NCBI RefSeq assembly: GCF_000058485.1
Contig: NC_008278.1
Span: 2,412,962-2,476,961 of the forward strand
Direction of reading: 5' to 3'
DNA: 64,000 bases
DNA from: Frankia alni ACN14a
Lineage (GTDB): Bacteria > Actinomycetota > Actinomycetes > Frankiales > Frankiaceae
A program made the translations under genes and the position numbers. Below are positions 16,422 to 24,637 of the stretch, piece after piece. How positions within the stretch are numbered: position 1 is the first letter of the stretch; every line of letters starts with the position of its first letter. The notes beneath the pieces were generated by a model. The model had not been told where the DNA came from and did no database searches. It saw nothing but the letters and a program-made list of their open reading frames with translations.

Positions 16422-18647
16422 CTAGAACACGCGGCGCGGGGTCGACCAGGTTGCCCCGGCTCCGGAGGTACGCCACACCATGTGCAGCTCGTCGCCGACG
16501 CGGGCGAGGACCTCCAGGTGGCCGTCGAAGTTGCTCTGGATCATCGAGACGGCGTCGACGGTGCCCAGGCTGGCGGCGAACGGGCGCGGGCCGCTCCAGA
16601 ACGGCGTGGGCGCGCCGTTGTTGCGGTAGTAGTGGATGAGCCCGCCGCCGGCGGCGGGGACGACCACCTCGAAGTTGCGCGCCCCGTCGGCGAAGGAGCT
16701 CTGGATCAGCGCCGGGTTGCCCGCGACCCCCTCGCCGAAGACCGGTCCGGTCCGCCACACCGCGGTGTTGTCCCGAGTCAGGTGCACCAGCCGGCTGCCG
16801 ACCCGGGCCACGGCCTCGAGCATGCCCGCACCGCCGCCGAGGGTGCCGTGGATGAGGCTGACCGCGTCGACCCGGCCCAGGTTCGCGCCGAACAGCTTCG
16901 GCGCGCTCCAGGGGTAACCGTGGACGTCGTGGTTGCGCCACAGGTGCAGGATGCCGACGTCCGCGGCGGGGATGAGCAGCTCGAAGTTGCCCTTCGTCCC
17001 CAGCCGGCTCTGGACGAGCGACGGCACCCCGCCGACGCCCTGGGTGAGCTGCTTGGGGTCGTGCCAGGCGAACGCCCCGGTGCTGTCGCGCCACAGGAAG
17101 GACAGCGTCGAGCCGACCCGGACGGCGACCTCCAGCGGCCCGGGGTTGGCCAGGGTGCTCTGGACCATCGTGAGGGCGTCGACGCGGCCGAGGGACTGCG
17201 CGGTCTGCCACGGGTCGCGCCAGGGGAAGCCGGTGGCGTCGTTGTCCCGCCACACGTGGGTGATCCCCGCGAACGCCGACGGCACGACGGCGTCGAAGTT
17301 GCCGGTGCGGCCCAGCCCCTTCGACTGGACCAGCGCCGGGTTGCCGCCGACGCCGTGGCCCCAGCCGATCTGGCCGGGGGTGTAGCGGCACAGCGCGAAG
17401 CTGTTGGAGCGCATCAGGCAGTCCGCCGGCGCGGGCGCGCAGGTGTCGCAGTTGCCGTTCGGGACGCCGAACGCCCCCCACGCGCCGCCGCAGTCGCAGC
17501 CCGCGCCGCCATACTCGTCCGGGGCACCGAAGATGTGCCCGGTCTCGTGGGTGAAGACGCGGTCGATGTTGTCGGGACCCCAACCGTCGTTGGCGTAGGA
17601 CATGACGATCCGAGGCCCGCCGACCGACGAGTAGGCGAAGTAGCCCAGCGGGTACTTGGTGAAGAACGCGCAGTAGGCCCACCGGGTGCCGAGCCGGGCG
17701 CGCAGCGCGTCGACGTAGTCGTAGACGCCGTCGAAGGTGGCCGCGTAACCGAGCCGGCTCATCGCCGGGTCCCGCCACAGGGCCTCCAGATCGTTCGCCT
17801 TCGGGTCCGCCGGCACGGACAGGCGCACGAGCTGGATGTCGTAGGAGAACGTGAGGTCGGCCGCCGGGTTCGTGGTGGCGTACCAGGACAGCCCGTTCTG
17901 CACCTCGGCCACGACCTTGGTCCGCTCGGCCGCCGCGAACTGCAGGTCGGCGGTCGGCCCCTCGACGAGGATCAGCCCGATGGCGACGGAGCCCTCCAGC
18001 TTCGAGCTGGTCGGGGAGCCGGCGGTGTTGGCCGCGAGGCCCGCGGCGGGGCCGCTGTCGCCGGTGGCGTCCGCGGCGCCCGCGGCGGTCAGCGTCATCA
18101 GCGGGCTCTGCAGGAGCGACTGGCCGTTGGCCACGGCGCGCGGCCCCGGGCGGTCCGGGCCCGGCCCGGTGGACCCCCGCGGCGGCGGGACGTCGGTGCA
18201 GGGGCGATCCATGTCCCACGCATGGCCGTCGCGCGGGCGATCCTGCTTCAGTCGGCGGTAGGCGGCGCTGGCGCGCAGCCGGAAGGCGTCCAGACCCAGC
18301 GTCTCGGCCCGGTTCAGGCCGGGGGAGACGCCCGTGGTCGACACGACGCTGCCGTCGGCCGGGGGCAGCAGGCCCGCGCCGGCGCGGGCCGCGAGCAGCC
18401 GCGGCCCGTCGGGTGCGTCGTCCCGCGGCCGGCCGAGTACCTGGACCCGGCCGTAGCGGTGCAGGGTCCGTTCGCCGCCGTCGGCGCCGGTGGGCCGGGC
18501 GGGCGTGGCGCCGTCGGTCGCCGCGTCGCCGCCCGTGGCCGGGTCCCCCGCGTCGGTCCTCGCGGGAGCGGCCCGCAGCGAACGGGTGGTCGCCGCGTCG
18601 GCCGGGGTGATCAGGGCGCGTTCGTCGACCGGTACGTCCCCCGCCAT
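16422..18647 (-). CDS. Large zinc metalloprotease with lectin-like repeat domain
   Basis: A 741-residue protein. A zinc-peptidase signature HETGHIFGAPDEY (His367, Glu368, His371 by position) matches HExxHxxGxxD, as in metzincins. A Cys-rich stretch (CDCGG, CDTC, CLM) follows directly. From about residue 430 to the end there are repeated ~50-60-residue modules with VWR/LWR, PW and 'GNFE/LEVV' themes, resembling a fucose-lectin or sialidase-like beta-propeller. The first ~200 residues are low-complexity, and no standard signal peptide is visible, although the Cys pairs and lectin-like domain suggest an exported enzyme. It starts at ATG 18647 and has no operon partner. Domain calls are from motif reading. 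Confidence 0.8.
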   Translation of the reverse strand: MAGDVPVDERALITPADAATTRSLRAAPARTDAGDPATGGDAATDGATPARPTGADGGERTLHRYGRVQVLGRPRDDAPDGPRLLAARAGAGLLPPADGSVVSTTGVSPGLNRAETLGLDAFRLRASAAYRRLKQDRPRDGHAWDMDRPCTDVPPPRGSTGPGPDRPGPRAVANGQSLLQSPLMTLTAAGAADATGDSGPAAGLAANTAGSPTSSKLEGSVAIGLILVEGPTADLQFAAAERTKVVAEVQNGLSWYATTNPAADLTFSYDIQLVRLSVPADPKANDLEALWRDPAMSRLGYAATFDGVYDYVDALRARLGTRWAYCAFFTKYPLGYFAYSSVGGPRIVMSYANDGWGPDNIDRVFTHETGHIFGAPDEYGGAGCDCGGAWGAFGVPNGNCDTCAPAPADCLMRSNSFALCRYTPGQIGWGHGVGGNPALVQSKGLGRTGNFDAVVPSAFAGITHVWRDNDATGFPWRDPWQTAQSLGRVDALTMVQSTLANPGPLEVAVRVGSTLSFLWRDSTGAFAWHDPKQLTQGVGGVPSLVQSRLGTKGNFELLIPAADVGILHLWRNHDVHGYPWSAPKLFGANLGRVDAVSLIHGTLGGGAGMLEAVARVGSRLVHLTRDNTAVWRTGPVFGEGVAGNPALIQSSFADGARNFEVVVPAAGGGLIHYYRNNGAPTPFWSGPRPFAASLGTVDAVSMIQSNFDGHLEVLARVGDELHMVWRTSGAGATWSTPRRVF

Positions 18648-19062
18648 GCGTGATCATTTTCCCTTCGGTGAGTAATGGCTGTGCGGAGTTGTATCGTGTT
18701 GCGGCTTTGTTGTGTCGGCTTTTACGGAAGCAAGCGCCGGGAGTACCGGTCCGTCTTATACGACCCGGTTTGTCCGCATGCGGCCGGGTGGCATTCCGGT
18801 CCGGGTGCCTGCCGGCGTGACCGGACGATCGGAGCCGGCCGTCCCTGCGGCGTCGCCCGGGGGCCGGCAGGCCGGCAGACCGCCGGCGGGCGGCCCAGGT
18901 CCCTCGGACGGACGAGCGGCCCCGGCGGTCTGCGGCGAGCCCCTCAGGCGGGCTCGGACCCTCGGGGTGCGGCCAACGCTCGGGATGCGGCCAACGCTCG
19001 GAATGCGCTCGACGCTCGGGATGCGGTCGACGTCCGGAGTGGGGTCGACGCTGGGAGTGGGG
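18648..19062 (-). other. Intergenic region, gene-free, upstream of the metalloprotease
   Basis: No coding gene is supported. The first ~110 bases next to the metalloprotease start are less GC-rich (GTTGTATCGTGTTGCGGC, TTATACGACC) and probably hold its promoter. The rest is GC-rich, and a minisatellite occupies 18961-19068. Confidence 0.5.
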
Positions 19063-19068
19063 TCAACG
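18961..19068 (+). repeat. Six-unit 18-bp minisatellite
   Basis: Six consecutive 18-bp units, the first four close to CTCGGGATGCGGCCAACG (18961, 18979, 18997, 19015) and the last two more diverged (19033, 19051). All preserve length exactly. The array abuts and overlaps by a few bases the 3' end of the 81-aa gene on the minus strand. It keeps open frames on both strands, but nothing suggests it is translated. Confidence 0.9.
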
Positions 19069-19308
19069 CTCGGGGGGGAAGGAGTTCTGCCCGGGGTTGA
19101 CGTCCGGCCAGCCGGAGCCGACGGCCGACCGGTCCGGCCCACCCATCGCGGGACCGCCCAGTCCGGAACCACCCCCCGCAGAGGCGGCCATCGCGTCGGC
19201 GACCTTGCGCATGATGGCCTCGACGAGGCGGACGGCCTGGGGGGTCGAGAGGTTCAGCACGATCTCCGAATCCCCCGCGACCTGGAATCGCACCGAAACG
19301 TCCGCCAT
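19063..19308 (-). CDS. Hypothetical 81-aa protein
   Basis: ATG 19308 follows GAGGAAGGGGAA, a good ribosome-binding site. The N-terminal half (ADVSVRFQVAGDSEIVLNLS, then TPQAVRLVEAIMRKVADAMAA) looks like a small beta-hairpin plus helix. The C-terminal half is Gly/Ser-rich. I recognise no family. Its stop lies inside the end of the 18-bp repeat array. It is divergent from the Nif3-like gene. Confidence 0.65.
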   Translation of the reverse strand: MADVSVRFQVAGDSEIVLNLSTPQAVRLVEAIMRKVADAMAASAGGGSGLGGPAMGGPDRSAVGSGWPDVNPGQNSFPPER

Positions 19309-19465
19309 GACGAGTTCCCCTTCCTCGTGGCTCGCCACCCCTGCGCAGGTGCGTTGCCAGAGGTGACGTTACGGGGCGAAGGGTGCGTCGCGTGCGGGAC
19401 CTCGTCACCTCGGCGGGCAGCGTGACCGGCTGACAGACGCCCGCGACCGTGCGGGTAGGGTCACC

Positions 19466-20395
19466 GTGGTGAGCACTAGGGTGGCGACGGTCGGTGACTG
19501 CGTGGCCGTGCTGGAGGAGGCGTTCCCGCCGGCCTGGGCGCAGTCGTGGGACGCGGTGGGCCTGGCGGTCGGCGACCCTGAGGCCCCCGTCACCACGGTG
19601 CTGTTCGCCGTCGATCCCACCGTCGAGGTGGCCGTCGAGGCGGCGGCCGGCGCTCAGTTGCTCGTCACTCACCATCCCCTGTTCCTGCGCGGGACCCACG
19701 GGGTGGCCGAGACCGGATCCGGCGGGCGGGTCGTCGCCACTCTCATCCGCGCCGGGGTGGCGTTGTACACGGCGCACACCAATGCCGACGTCGCCGACCC
19801 CGGAGTCAGCGACGCGCTGGCCGCGGCCCTCGGGCTGCGCCGGGTCGGCCCGCTGGACCCGGCACAGCCGGCCGACGCTCAGCTGGATGGAGCGCAGGCG
19901 CCCGGAGTCGAGCCGGCCGGAGCGGAACCGGCCGGAGTCGAGCCGGCCGGAGAGGGCGCGGCGGCGCCGGTGTGCCGGGGGCTGGGGCGCATAGGCGAGC
20001 TGCCCGAGCCCGAGCCGCTCGAGCGTTTCTGCGCTCGCGTCGCCCGGGCGCTGCCCGCGACGGCCGGCGGGGTGCGCGCGACCGGGGCCGCGGACCGGCT
20101 CGTGCGCCGGGTCGCGGTCTGTGGGGGCTCCGGCGGGGAACTGGCCGGCGCCGCGCGGGCCGCCGGCGCGGACGTGCTGGTCACCGCGGACGGGCGGCAT
20201 CACCACGTGCTCGACACGGTGGGGGAGCATCCGATCGCCGTCGTCGACGTCGCCCACTGGGCGAGCGAGTGGCCGTGGCTCGCGCACGCCGCCGCGCGTC
20301 TGGAGGCCGGTCTGCGGACCCGGGGACGTACGGTGAGTGCATCGGTGTCCGCTATCGTGACCGATCCCTGGCGGTTGCACGTTCCGTCCCGGTAG
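19466..20395 (+). CDS. Nif3-like dinuclear metal centre protein (GTP cyclohydrolase I type 2 family)
   Basis: An NGG1-interacting-factor-3/DUF34 family protein. Metal ligands are visible in VTHHPLFLRGT (two His), HTNADVA (His, Asp) and the C-terminal DGRHHHVLD and WASEWPW (His, Glu). Many bacterial members carry a ~100-residue PII-like insert; here that position is short and filled by PAGVEPAGAE-type repeats from 15-bp units at about 19902-19950. GTG 19466 or GTG 19469 is the start. About 309 aa. It precedes the zinc-ribbon gene, a common pairing. The reaction is not established for this group. Confidence 0.88.
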   Translation: MVSTRVATVGDCVAVLEEAFPPAWAQSWDAVGLAVGDPEAPVTTVLFAVDPTVEVAVEAAAGAQLLVTHHPLFLRGTHGVAETGSGGRVVATLIRAGVALYTAHTNADVADPGVSDALAAALGLRRVGPLDPAQPADAQLDGAQAPGVEPAGAEPAGVEPAGEGAAAPVCRGLGRIGELPEPEPLERFCARVARALPATAGGVRATGAADRLVRRVAVCGGSGGELAGAARAAGADVLVTADGRHHHVLDTVGEHPIAVVDVAHWASEWPWLAHAAARLEAGLRTRGRTVSASVSAIVTDPWRLHVPSR

Positions 20396-20544
20396 CCGGC
20401 GTCGCAGGCGGATGCCCGGCTCGCCGGGCCGGGTCCGTCCCGGGTCCCGCCGACCGCTCGGCTCGCGGGCCGGGCGGCGCGGTACCGGCAAGGGCGTCGT
20501 CGATCGCGGCCGACGCCGATGAAGGACATACCGGTGAGGAGTCC

Positions 20545-21288
20545 ATGAAGGCCGACCCAGCAATCCAGCTCCGCCTGCTTGACCTGCAGGCCCTCGACGC
20601 CGGCCTCGACCGGCTGGCCGCCCGCCGCCGCGGGCTGCCCGAACTCGCCGTCATCACCGAACGCACCGCCGCCCTGGGCACCATCGACGACGATGTCGTC
20701 GAGGTGCGCACCGAGCTGGGGGACGTCACCCGCGCCCAGCGCAAGCTGGAGAACGAGATCGAGCTCGTCCGGACCCGCTCCGCCCGCGACTCGCAGCGGC
20801 TGGAGTCCGGAGCGGTGACGAACTCCCGCGAGCTGGAGAACCTTCAGGCGGAGCTGGCCTCCCTGGCCCGCCGCCAGGGTGTTCTCGAGGACGACGCGCT
20901 GGAGAAGATGGAGGCCGTCGAGGGCCTGGAGGGACGGCTTGCGGCCCTCGACCAGCGCCGCGCCGACCTGCAGGCGGAGATCGACGCCGCGATCACCGCC
21001 CGCGACAAGGCGTACGCCGAGATCGACACCGAGTCCGCCCGAATGCGTCAGGACCGCCAGGCCCTCGCCCCGACGCTGCCCGAGGCGCTCGTGACGTTGT
21101 ACGAGCGGATCCGGGCGTCCTCCGGCGGGGTCGGCGCGGCACCGTTGCTGCGCCGGCGCTGCCAGGGCTGCCATCTCGAGCTCTCCGGCGGCGATCTGCG
21201 GGCGGTCGCCGCGGCACCCGTCGACGAGGTCGTGCGGTGCGAGGAATGTCGGCGCATCCTGGTCCGTACCCCCGAGTCGGGGCTGTAG
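20545..21288 (+). CDS. C4-type zinc-ribbon, coiled-coil protein
   Basis: A 247-residue protein of the DUF164/zinc-ribbon family. Residues ~20-170 are strongly helical coiled coil (KLENEIELVRTRSARDSQRLE), ending in a zinc ribbon CQGCHLEL ... CEECRRIL with the CxxC/CxxC pattern. It starts at ATG 20545 after GAGGAG. It is often encoded between Nif3 and RNase H/phosphatase genes in Actinobacteria, exactly as here. Thought to bind nucleic acid; its role is uncertain. Confidence 0.88.
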   Translation: MKADPAIQLRLLDLQALDAGLDRLAARRRGLPELAVITERTAALGTIDDDVVEVRTELGDVTRAQRKLENEIELVRTRSARDSQRLESGAVTNSRELENLQAELASLARRQGVLEDDALEKMEAVEGLEGRLAALDQRRADLQAEIDAAITARDKAYAEIDTESARMRQDRQALAPTLPEALVTLYERIRASSGGVGAAPLLRRRCQGCHLELSGGDLRAVAAAPVDEVVRCEECRRILVRTPESGL

Positions 21289-21369
21289 CGGCAGGTCGGT
21301 TCGGGCAGGTCGGTTCGGGCAGTGCGGTTCGGGCTGGGCGCGAGGCGGTCAGGGCGAGGGGAGCGGCAG

Positions 21370-22506
21370 ATGAGCACGGTGCGCAGGCTGGTCGTCGAGG
21401 CCGACGGCGGATCCCGGGGCAATCCGGGCCCGGCCGGCTACGGCGCCGTGGTCCGTGACGCCGCGGACGGGACGGTGCTCGCCGAGCGGGCCGCGTCGAT
21501 CGGCCATGCCACGAACAACGTCGCCGAGTATTCGGGTCTCATCGCCGGGCTGCGGGCCGCCGCCGAGATCGCCCCGGACGCCGAGGTGGAGGCCCGGCTG
21601 GACTCCAAGCTCGTCGTCGAGCAGATGAGCGGCCGCTGGAAGGTCAAGCACCCGGCGATGCGCCCCCTGGCCGACGAGGCCGCCGCACTCGCCCGCACCT
21701 TCCCCGCCGTGCGCTACCAGTGGGTGCCCCGCGCCCGCAACGCCGATGCGGACCGCCTCGCCAACGAGGCGATGGACGCCGCCGCGGCCGGGCGCAGCTG
21801 GGAGCCGTCGGTCCCGCAGTCACCGGATCCGGCGCCGCACCGAGCCCCCACCACCAACCGCCTCTCCGGCTGGATGGCCCCGCCCGCCCCACCGACGACG
21901 ACGGTGCTGCTGCGCCACGGCCAGACACCGCTGTCGGTGGACAAGCGGTTCAGCGGGACGGTGGAGGCGTCGCTGACCGACCTGGGGATGAGTCAGGCCG
22001 CCGCGGTCGCCGACCGGCTGCGTGACGAGCCGTTCGACCTGATCGTCAGCTCGCCGCTCAAGCGCGCCCGGCAGACCGCCGAGGCGCTGGGCCGCGACTA
22101 CGTCGTCGACGACGACCTGCGGGAGACCAGCTTCGGCGCCTGGGAGGGGATGACCTTCGGCGAGGTGCGCGAACGCTTCCCCGACGAGCTCAACGCCTGG
22201 CTCGCCGACCCGAACGTCCCGCCGCCCGGCGGGGAGAGCCTGATCTCGACCGTGACCCGGGTGGCCCGGGTCCGCGACCGGCTGCTCGCCGAGCAGCCCG
22301 GCAAGCGGGTCCTCGTCGTCTCGCACGTCACGCCGATCAAGGGCCTCACCCAGCTCGCGCTGGCCGCGGAGCCGACCGTCCTGTACCGCCTGCACCTGGA
22401 CCTGGTCTCGCTGACCACGATCGACTGGTACTCCGACGGCCCCGCCGTGCTGCGCGGCTTCAACGACACACACCACTCCGCCAACCTGACCACCTACGGC
22501 GAATAG
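21370..22506 (+). CDS. Bifunctional RNase H / acid phosphatase
   Basis: A two-domain fusion known from mycobacteria (Rv2228c type). The N-terminal RNase HI domain contains EADGGSRGNPGPAGYGAVV with the first catalytic Asp, NNVAEYSGLIAGL with Glu, and ARNADADRLANEAMD. After a Pro-rich linker (about residues 145-175) the histidine-phosphatase domain begins VLLRHGQTPLSVDKRFSG (RHG) and contains SPLKRARQTAEAL and VSHVTPIKGL. ATG 21370 follows GGGGAGCGG. 378 aa. In mycobacteria the C-terminal domain relates to alpha-ribazole phosphatase; that activity is inferred here. Confidence 0.93.
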   Translation: MSTVRRLVVEADGGSRGNPGPAGYGAVVRDAADGTVLAERAASIGHATNNVAEYSGLIAGLRAAAEIAPDAEVEARLDSKLVVEQMSGRWKVKHPAMRPLADEAAALARTFPAVRYQWVPRARNADADRLANEAMDAAAAGRSWEPSVPQSPDPAPHRAPTTNRLSGWMAPPAPPTTTVLLRHGQTPLSVDKRFSGTVEASLTDLGMSQAAAVADRLRDEPFDLIVSSPLKRARQTAEALGRDYVVDDDLRETSFGAWEGMTFGEVRERFPDELNAWLADPNVPPPGGESLISTVTRVARVRDRLLAEQPGKRVLVVSHVTPIKGLTQLALAAEPTVLYRLHLDLVSLTTIDWYSDGPAVLRGFNDTHHSANLTTYGE

Positions 22507-23317
22507 TCACCGCAGGTCTGTCACTGGGCTGCCTGCCAGGCCAGGCGGCAGCCCACCAGGCAGCCCGATCGCGGGTGCCGACGTCAAAGACGGGGCGGTC
22601 GGCGAGGGGTCGGGCGAGGGCGACGCCGATCCACCATCGCCGTTGAACTCCACCGTGGCGGGCGCTCCGGCCGTGAGCCGTACCAGGCACCTTCCTGATA
22701 CGGATCGGTCGTGGCGGCTGTTGCCGGTCGATGCCGACGCGGACGCGTACCTCGACCCGGTCGCCGAATTCCGCGACGTCGACGCCGGCCGGGATCTCGC
22801 CGCGGTCCGTGGCGACGCACAACCGGAGTTCGCGTCCGTCGTGACTGACCCGTGCGCGGTCGACGGTAGTCTCCCAGGGTTGAGAGGCGGTCGGGTCGCA
22901 CGGGAGGGTGGCGAGCCGCGCGAGGAGACGCCGGATGAGCCATTCCGGTGCGATGGCCGGCTCGAGGAGCGTGCCGCCCGGCTGGCGGATGGTGGGATCT
23001 TCGTTGGGCGAGGGGAGATGGACGAAGACCCGTCCCGGGCGGAACTGTTCGGCTATCTGCGGGCGTGCGGTGAGAAGCGGCGGCCCGGTGGGCTGATCGA
23101 GCTTTTCCTGACCGAGTGCGACCGGCCAGACGGCCCATGAGGAGGAGTCGGCCGCGTCTTTGTCGAACACGAAGCTGGTGGCCGGAGGAATCTGATTGGA
23201 GGTGAGAAACGCCTCTGCCTGGATCAGCGCCGGTCCGCCGTCGGTCGCGGTGAACGACCAGGTCACGAACCACGGCGGAGGGTCGATCGACACCTCCAGA
23301 CGTCTCCCTGCGCCCAC
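22460..23317 (-). CDS. Hypothetical protein in toxin-like module (285 aa, full-length copy)
   Basis: A protein of unknown family, about 285 aa from GTG 23317 (GTG 23293 is an alternative). The central region contains PGGTLLEPAIAPEWLIRRLLARLATLP and VDRARVSHDGRELRLCV, and a C-terminal basic tail contains RRWWIGVALARPLADRP. It overlaps the convergent RNase H gene by 47 bases. It lies directly downstream, same strand, of the putative immunity gene and toxin-like gene. A second, 5'-truncated copy lies upstream of the toxin-like gene. The sandwiching suggests a role tied to that module, but no function can be read. Confidence 0.6.
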   Translation of the reverse strand: MGAGRRLEVSIDPPPWFVTWSFTATDGGPALIQAEAFLTSNQIPPATSFVFDKDAADSSSWAVWPVALGQEKLDQPTGPPLLTARPQIAEQFRPGRVFVHLPSPNEDPTIRQPGGTLLEPAIAPEWLIRRLLARLATLPCDPTASQPWETTVDRARVSHDGRELRLCVATDRGEIPAGVDVAEFGDRVEVRVRVGIDRQQPPRPIRIRKVPGTAHGRSARHGGVQRRWWIGVALARPLADRPVFDVGTRDRAAWWAAAWPGRQPSDRPAVTIRRRWSGWRSGVCR

Positions 23318-23346
23318 CCCATCACCGTCCCGCTTTCAGTCCGTAA

Positions 23347-23733
23347 TTACTGCGATCGGAGTGCGTCGGCCGCTGCCGTAATCTGTTCTTTCGTGGGCGC
23401 CACGTACGTGAAGTTCCGGCCGCGGAGATATTCGAGAAACTCTGGTTCGGGTGGAAGATCGTGCGCTTCCAGATAGTAGGCGACGGAGGCGTCCCAGATC
23501 CAGAGTCCATCCGTCAGGAGTGCCATGGGCACCTGCCGCGGTCGGGCCGGGTCGAGCTGGTCGACGTCGAGGCCGGCGGCCCGTAGGATGACTGCCGCGT
23601 GTCGCAGATAGGCCAGAACCTCGCTGCGTTCGCGACCGGGGGGCAGCTCTGGGCGGTCGGTTATGAAGGGGGTGCCGTCCGTTGTGCCATCGAAGACCTT
23701 GGCCACCTTCAGATCACCGATAATCTGGGGCAT
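23347..23733 (-). CDS. Putative immunity protein of the toxin-like gene
   Basis: A 128-residue acidic protein. ATG 23733 has AAAGGTG at good distance; a second ATG at 23739 is only slightly upstream. Segments: MPQIIGDLKVAKVFDGTTDG, SEVLAYLRHAAVILRAAGLD, MALLTDGLWIWDASVAYYLE and FLEYLRGRNFTYVAPTKEQI. It looks like a small single-domain cytoplasmic protein. Its start overlaps the 3' end of the toxin-like gene by 20 bases. Close coupling immediately behind a toxin domain is the standard place for an immunity gene; that role is inference. No family is recognised with certainty. Confidence 0.6.
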   Translation of the reverse strand: MPQIIGDLKVAKVFDGTTDGTPFITDRPELPPGRERSEVLAYLRHAAVILRAAGLDVDQLDPARPRQVPMALLTDGLWIWDASVAYYLEAHDLPPEPEFLEYLRGRNFTYVAPTKEQITAAADALRSQ

Positions 23734-24523
23734 TGCCATCACCTTTGGTTGTCGGGTGGAAATCGATCCAATGGCCGTCGTGTGGTCGGGTTGCCACCAG
23801 GATTCCGAACTCGTTCCGTCGCCTTGACGTTGTGACGACATTACCTCTCTCGTCGTTGAAGGCGAGTTCGGTCGGTGCGGTCACGGTGACGCCGAGTTCG
23901 TCGGCGACCTTCTGGGCGACGGGGTCGTCGCCCTGTCCAGTCTCGCAGGACACCAGCCGCACCGGTCGGCCGCGCCAGTTCTCGTCCGCGCGGATGAGCG
24001 CGCTGAGCTGCCGGGCGTCGAGTCGTGTCCGGCCGACCCGGAATTCCGAGGGGGTGCCGTGCAGGTCGGCGGTGTACTGCCCCGGGGCCGGTCTAGCTTC
24101 CGCGGCGGTTGTGCGCATCTCCACGTCGGACTTCTCGTAGAAGGCCCGTCCGTCGGTGGTCGGCAGGCTGTCCCGCCAGATGCGGGTCAGCTTCCAACCG
24201 AGCCTCTCCGGTCCGTCGGAGCCGTCTCGCTTCCTGGCTGCCGTGTCCAGGCTCGCATCGCCGACCGGATCGCGGGGCGCGGCGCTGTCGAGCAGCGCCA
24301 GCTTGCGTTCCATCGGCGAGAGGGGGGCGTCGGGTGCGACTGCCGTCCGGCGCTCGGGCGGCCGTGGCCGGTCATCCGACAGTGCGCGACGTTCGAGGGC
24401 ATCCACCTTTGTCTCGATGCTCGACCGTCCAGTGGGCTCCGGGGGGCGGTCGACGCGCGACTCTGCGGACTGGTCCGGCGCCGGCGACTGCTCGGGACTC
24501 GTCGCCGGCCGCTCGATAGACAT
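23714..24523 (-). CDS. Orphan caspase-like (C80/CHAT-type) polymorphic-toxin domain protein
   Basis: A 269-residue protein from ATG 24523. Residues 1-100 are disordered and polar. The C-terminal ~130 residues carry YTADLHGTP (His155) and, after a helix, GRPVRLVSCETGQGDD (Cys193) followed by VAQKVADELGVTVTAPTE. A buried His then Cys at the end of a hydrophobic strand is the layout of caspase-fold cysteine peptidases such as CHAT (ACETG) and the C80 toxin self-processing domain. The same pattern occurs at C-termini of actinobacterial polymorphic toxins (recollection). Here no secretion or WXG100 domain precedes it. Confidence 0.65.
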   Translation of the reverse strand: MSIERPATSPEQSPAPDQSAESRVDRPPEPTGRSSIETKVDALERRALSDDRPRPPERRTAVAPDAPLSPMERKLALLDSAAPRDPVGDASLDTAARKRDGSDGPERLGWKLTRIWRDSLPTTDGRAFYEKSDVEMRTTAAEARPAPGQYTADLHGTPSEFRVGRTRLDARQLSALIRADENWRGRPVRLVSCETGQGDDPVAQKVADELGVTVTAPTELAFNDERGNVVTTSRRRNEFGILVATRPHDGHWIDFHPTTKGDGNAPDYR

Positions 24524-24637
24524 CGTCACCCAAAGTAGCAGTGTCACCACATTCGCGTAGGTACTGTCTGTGAGCCGACAGGTCTGCGCAGCCACGAATC
24601 GCAGGCGTGACGTGGGCGGCCGGGATTCCACACGGGC

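Noticed and set aside
16482-18653. A 723-codon plus-strand frame opposite the metalloprotease
   Set aside because: The minus strand carries recognisable HExxH and repeat modules; the plus frame has none.
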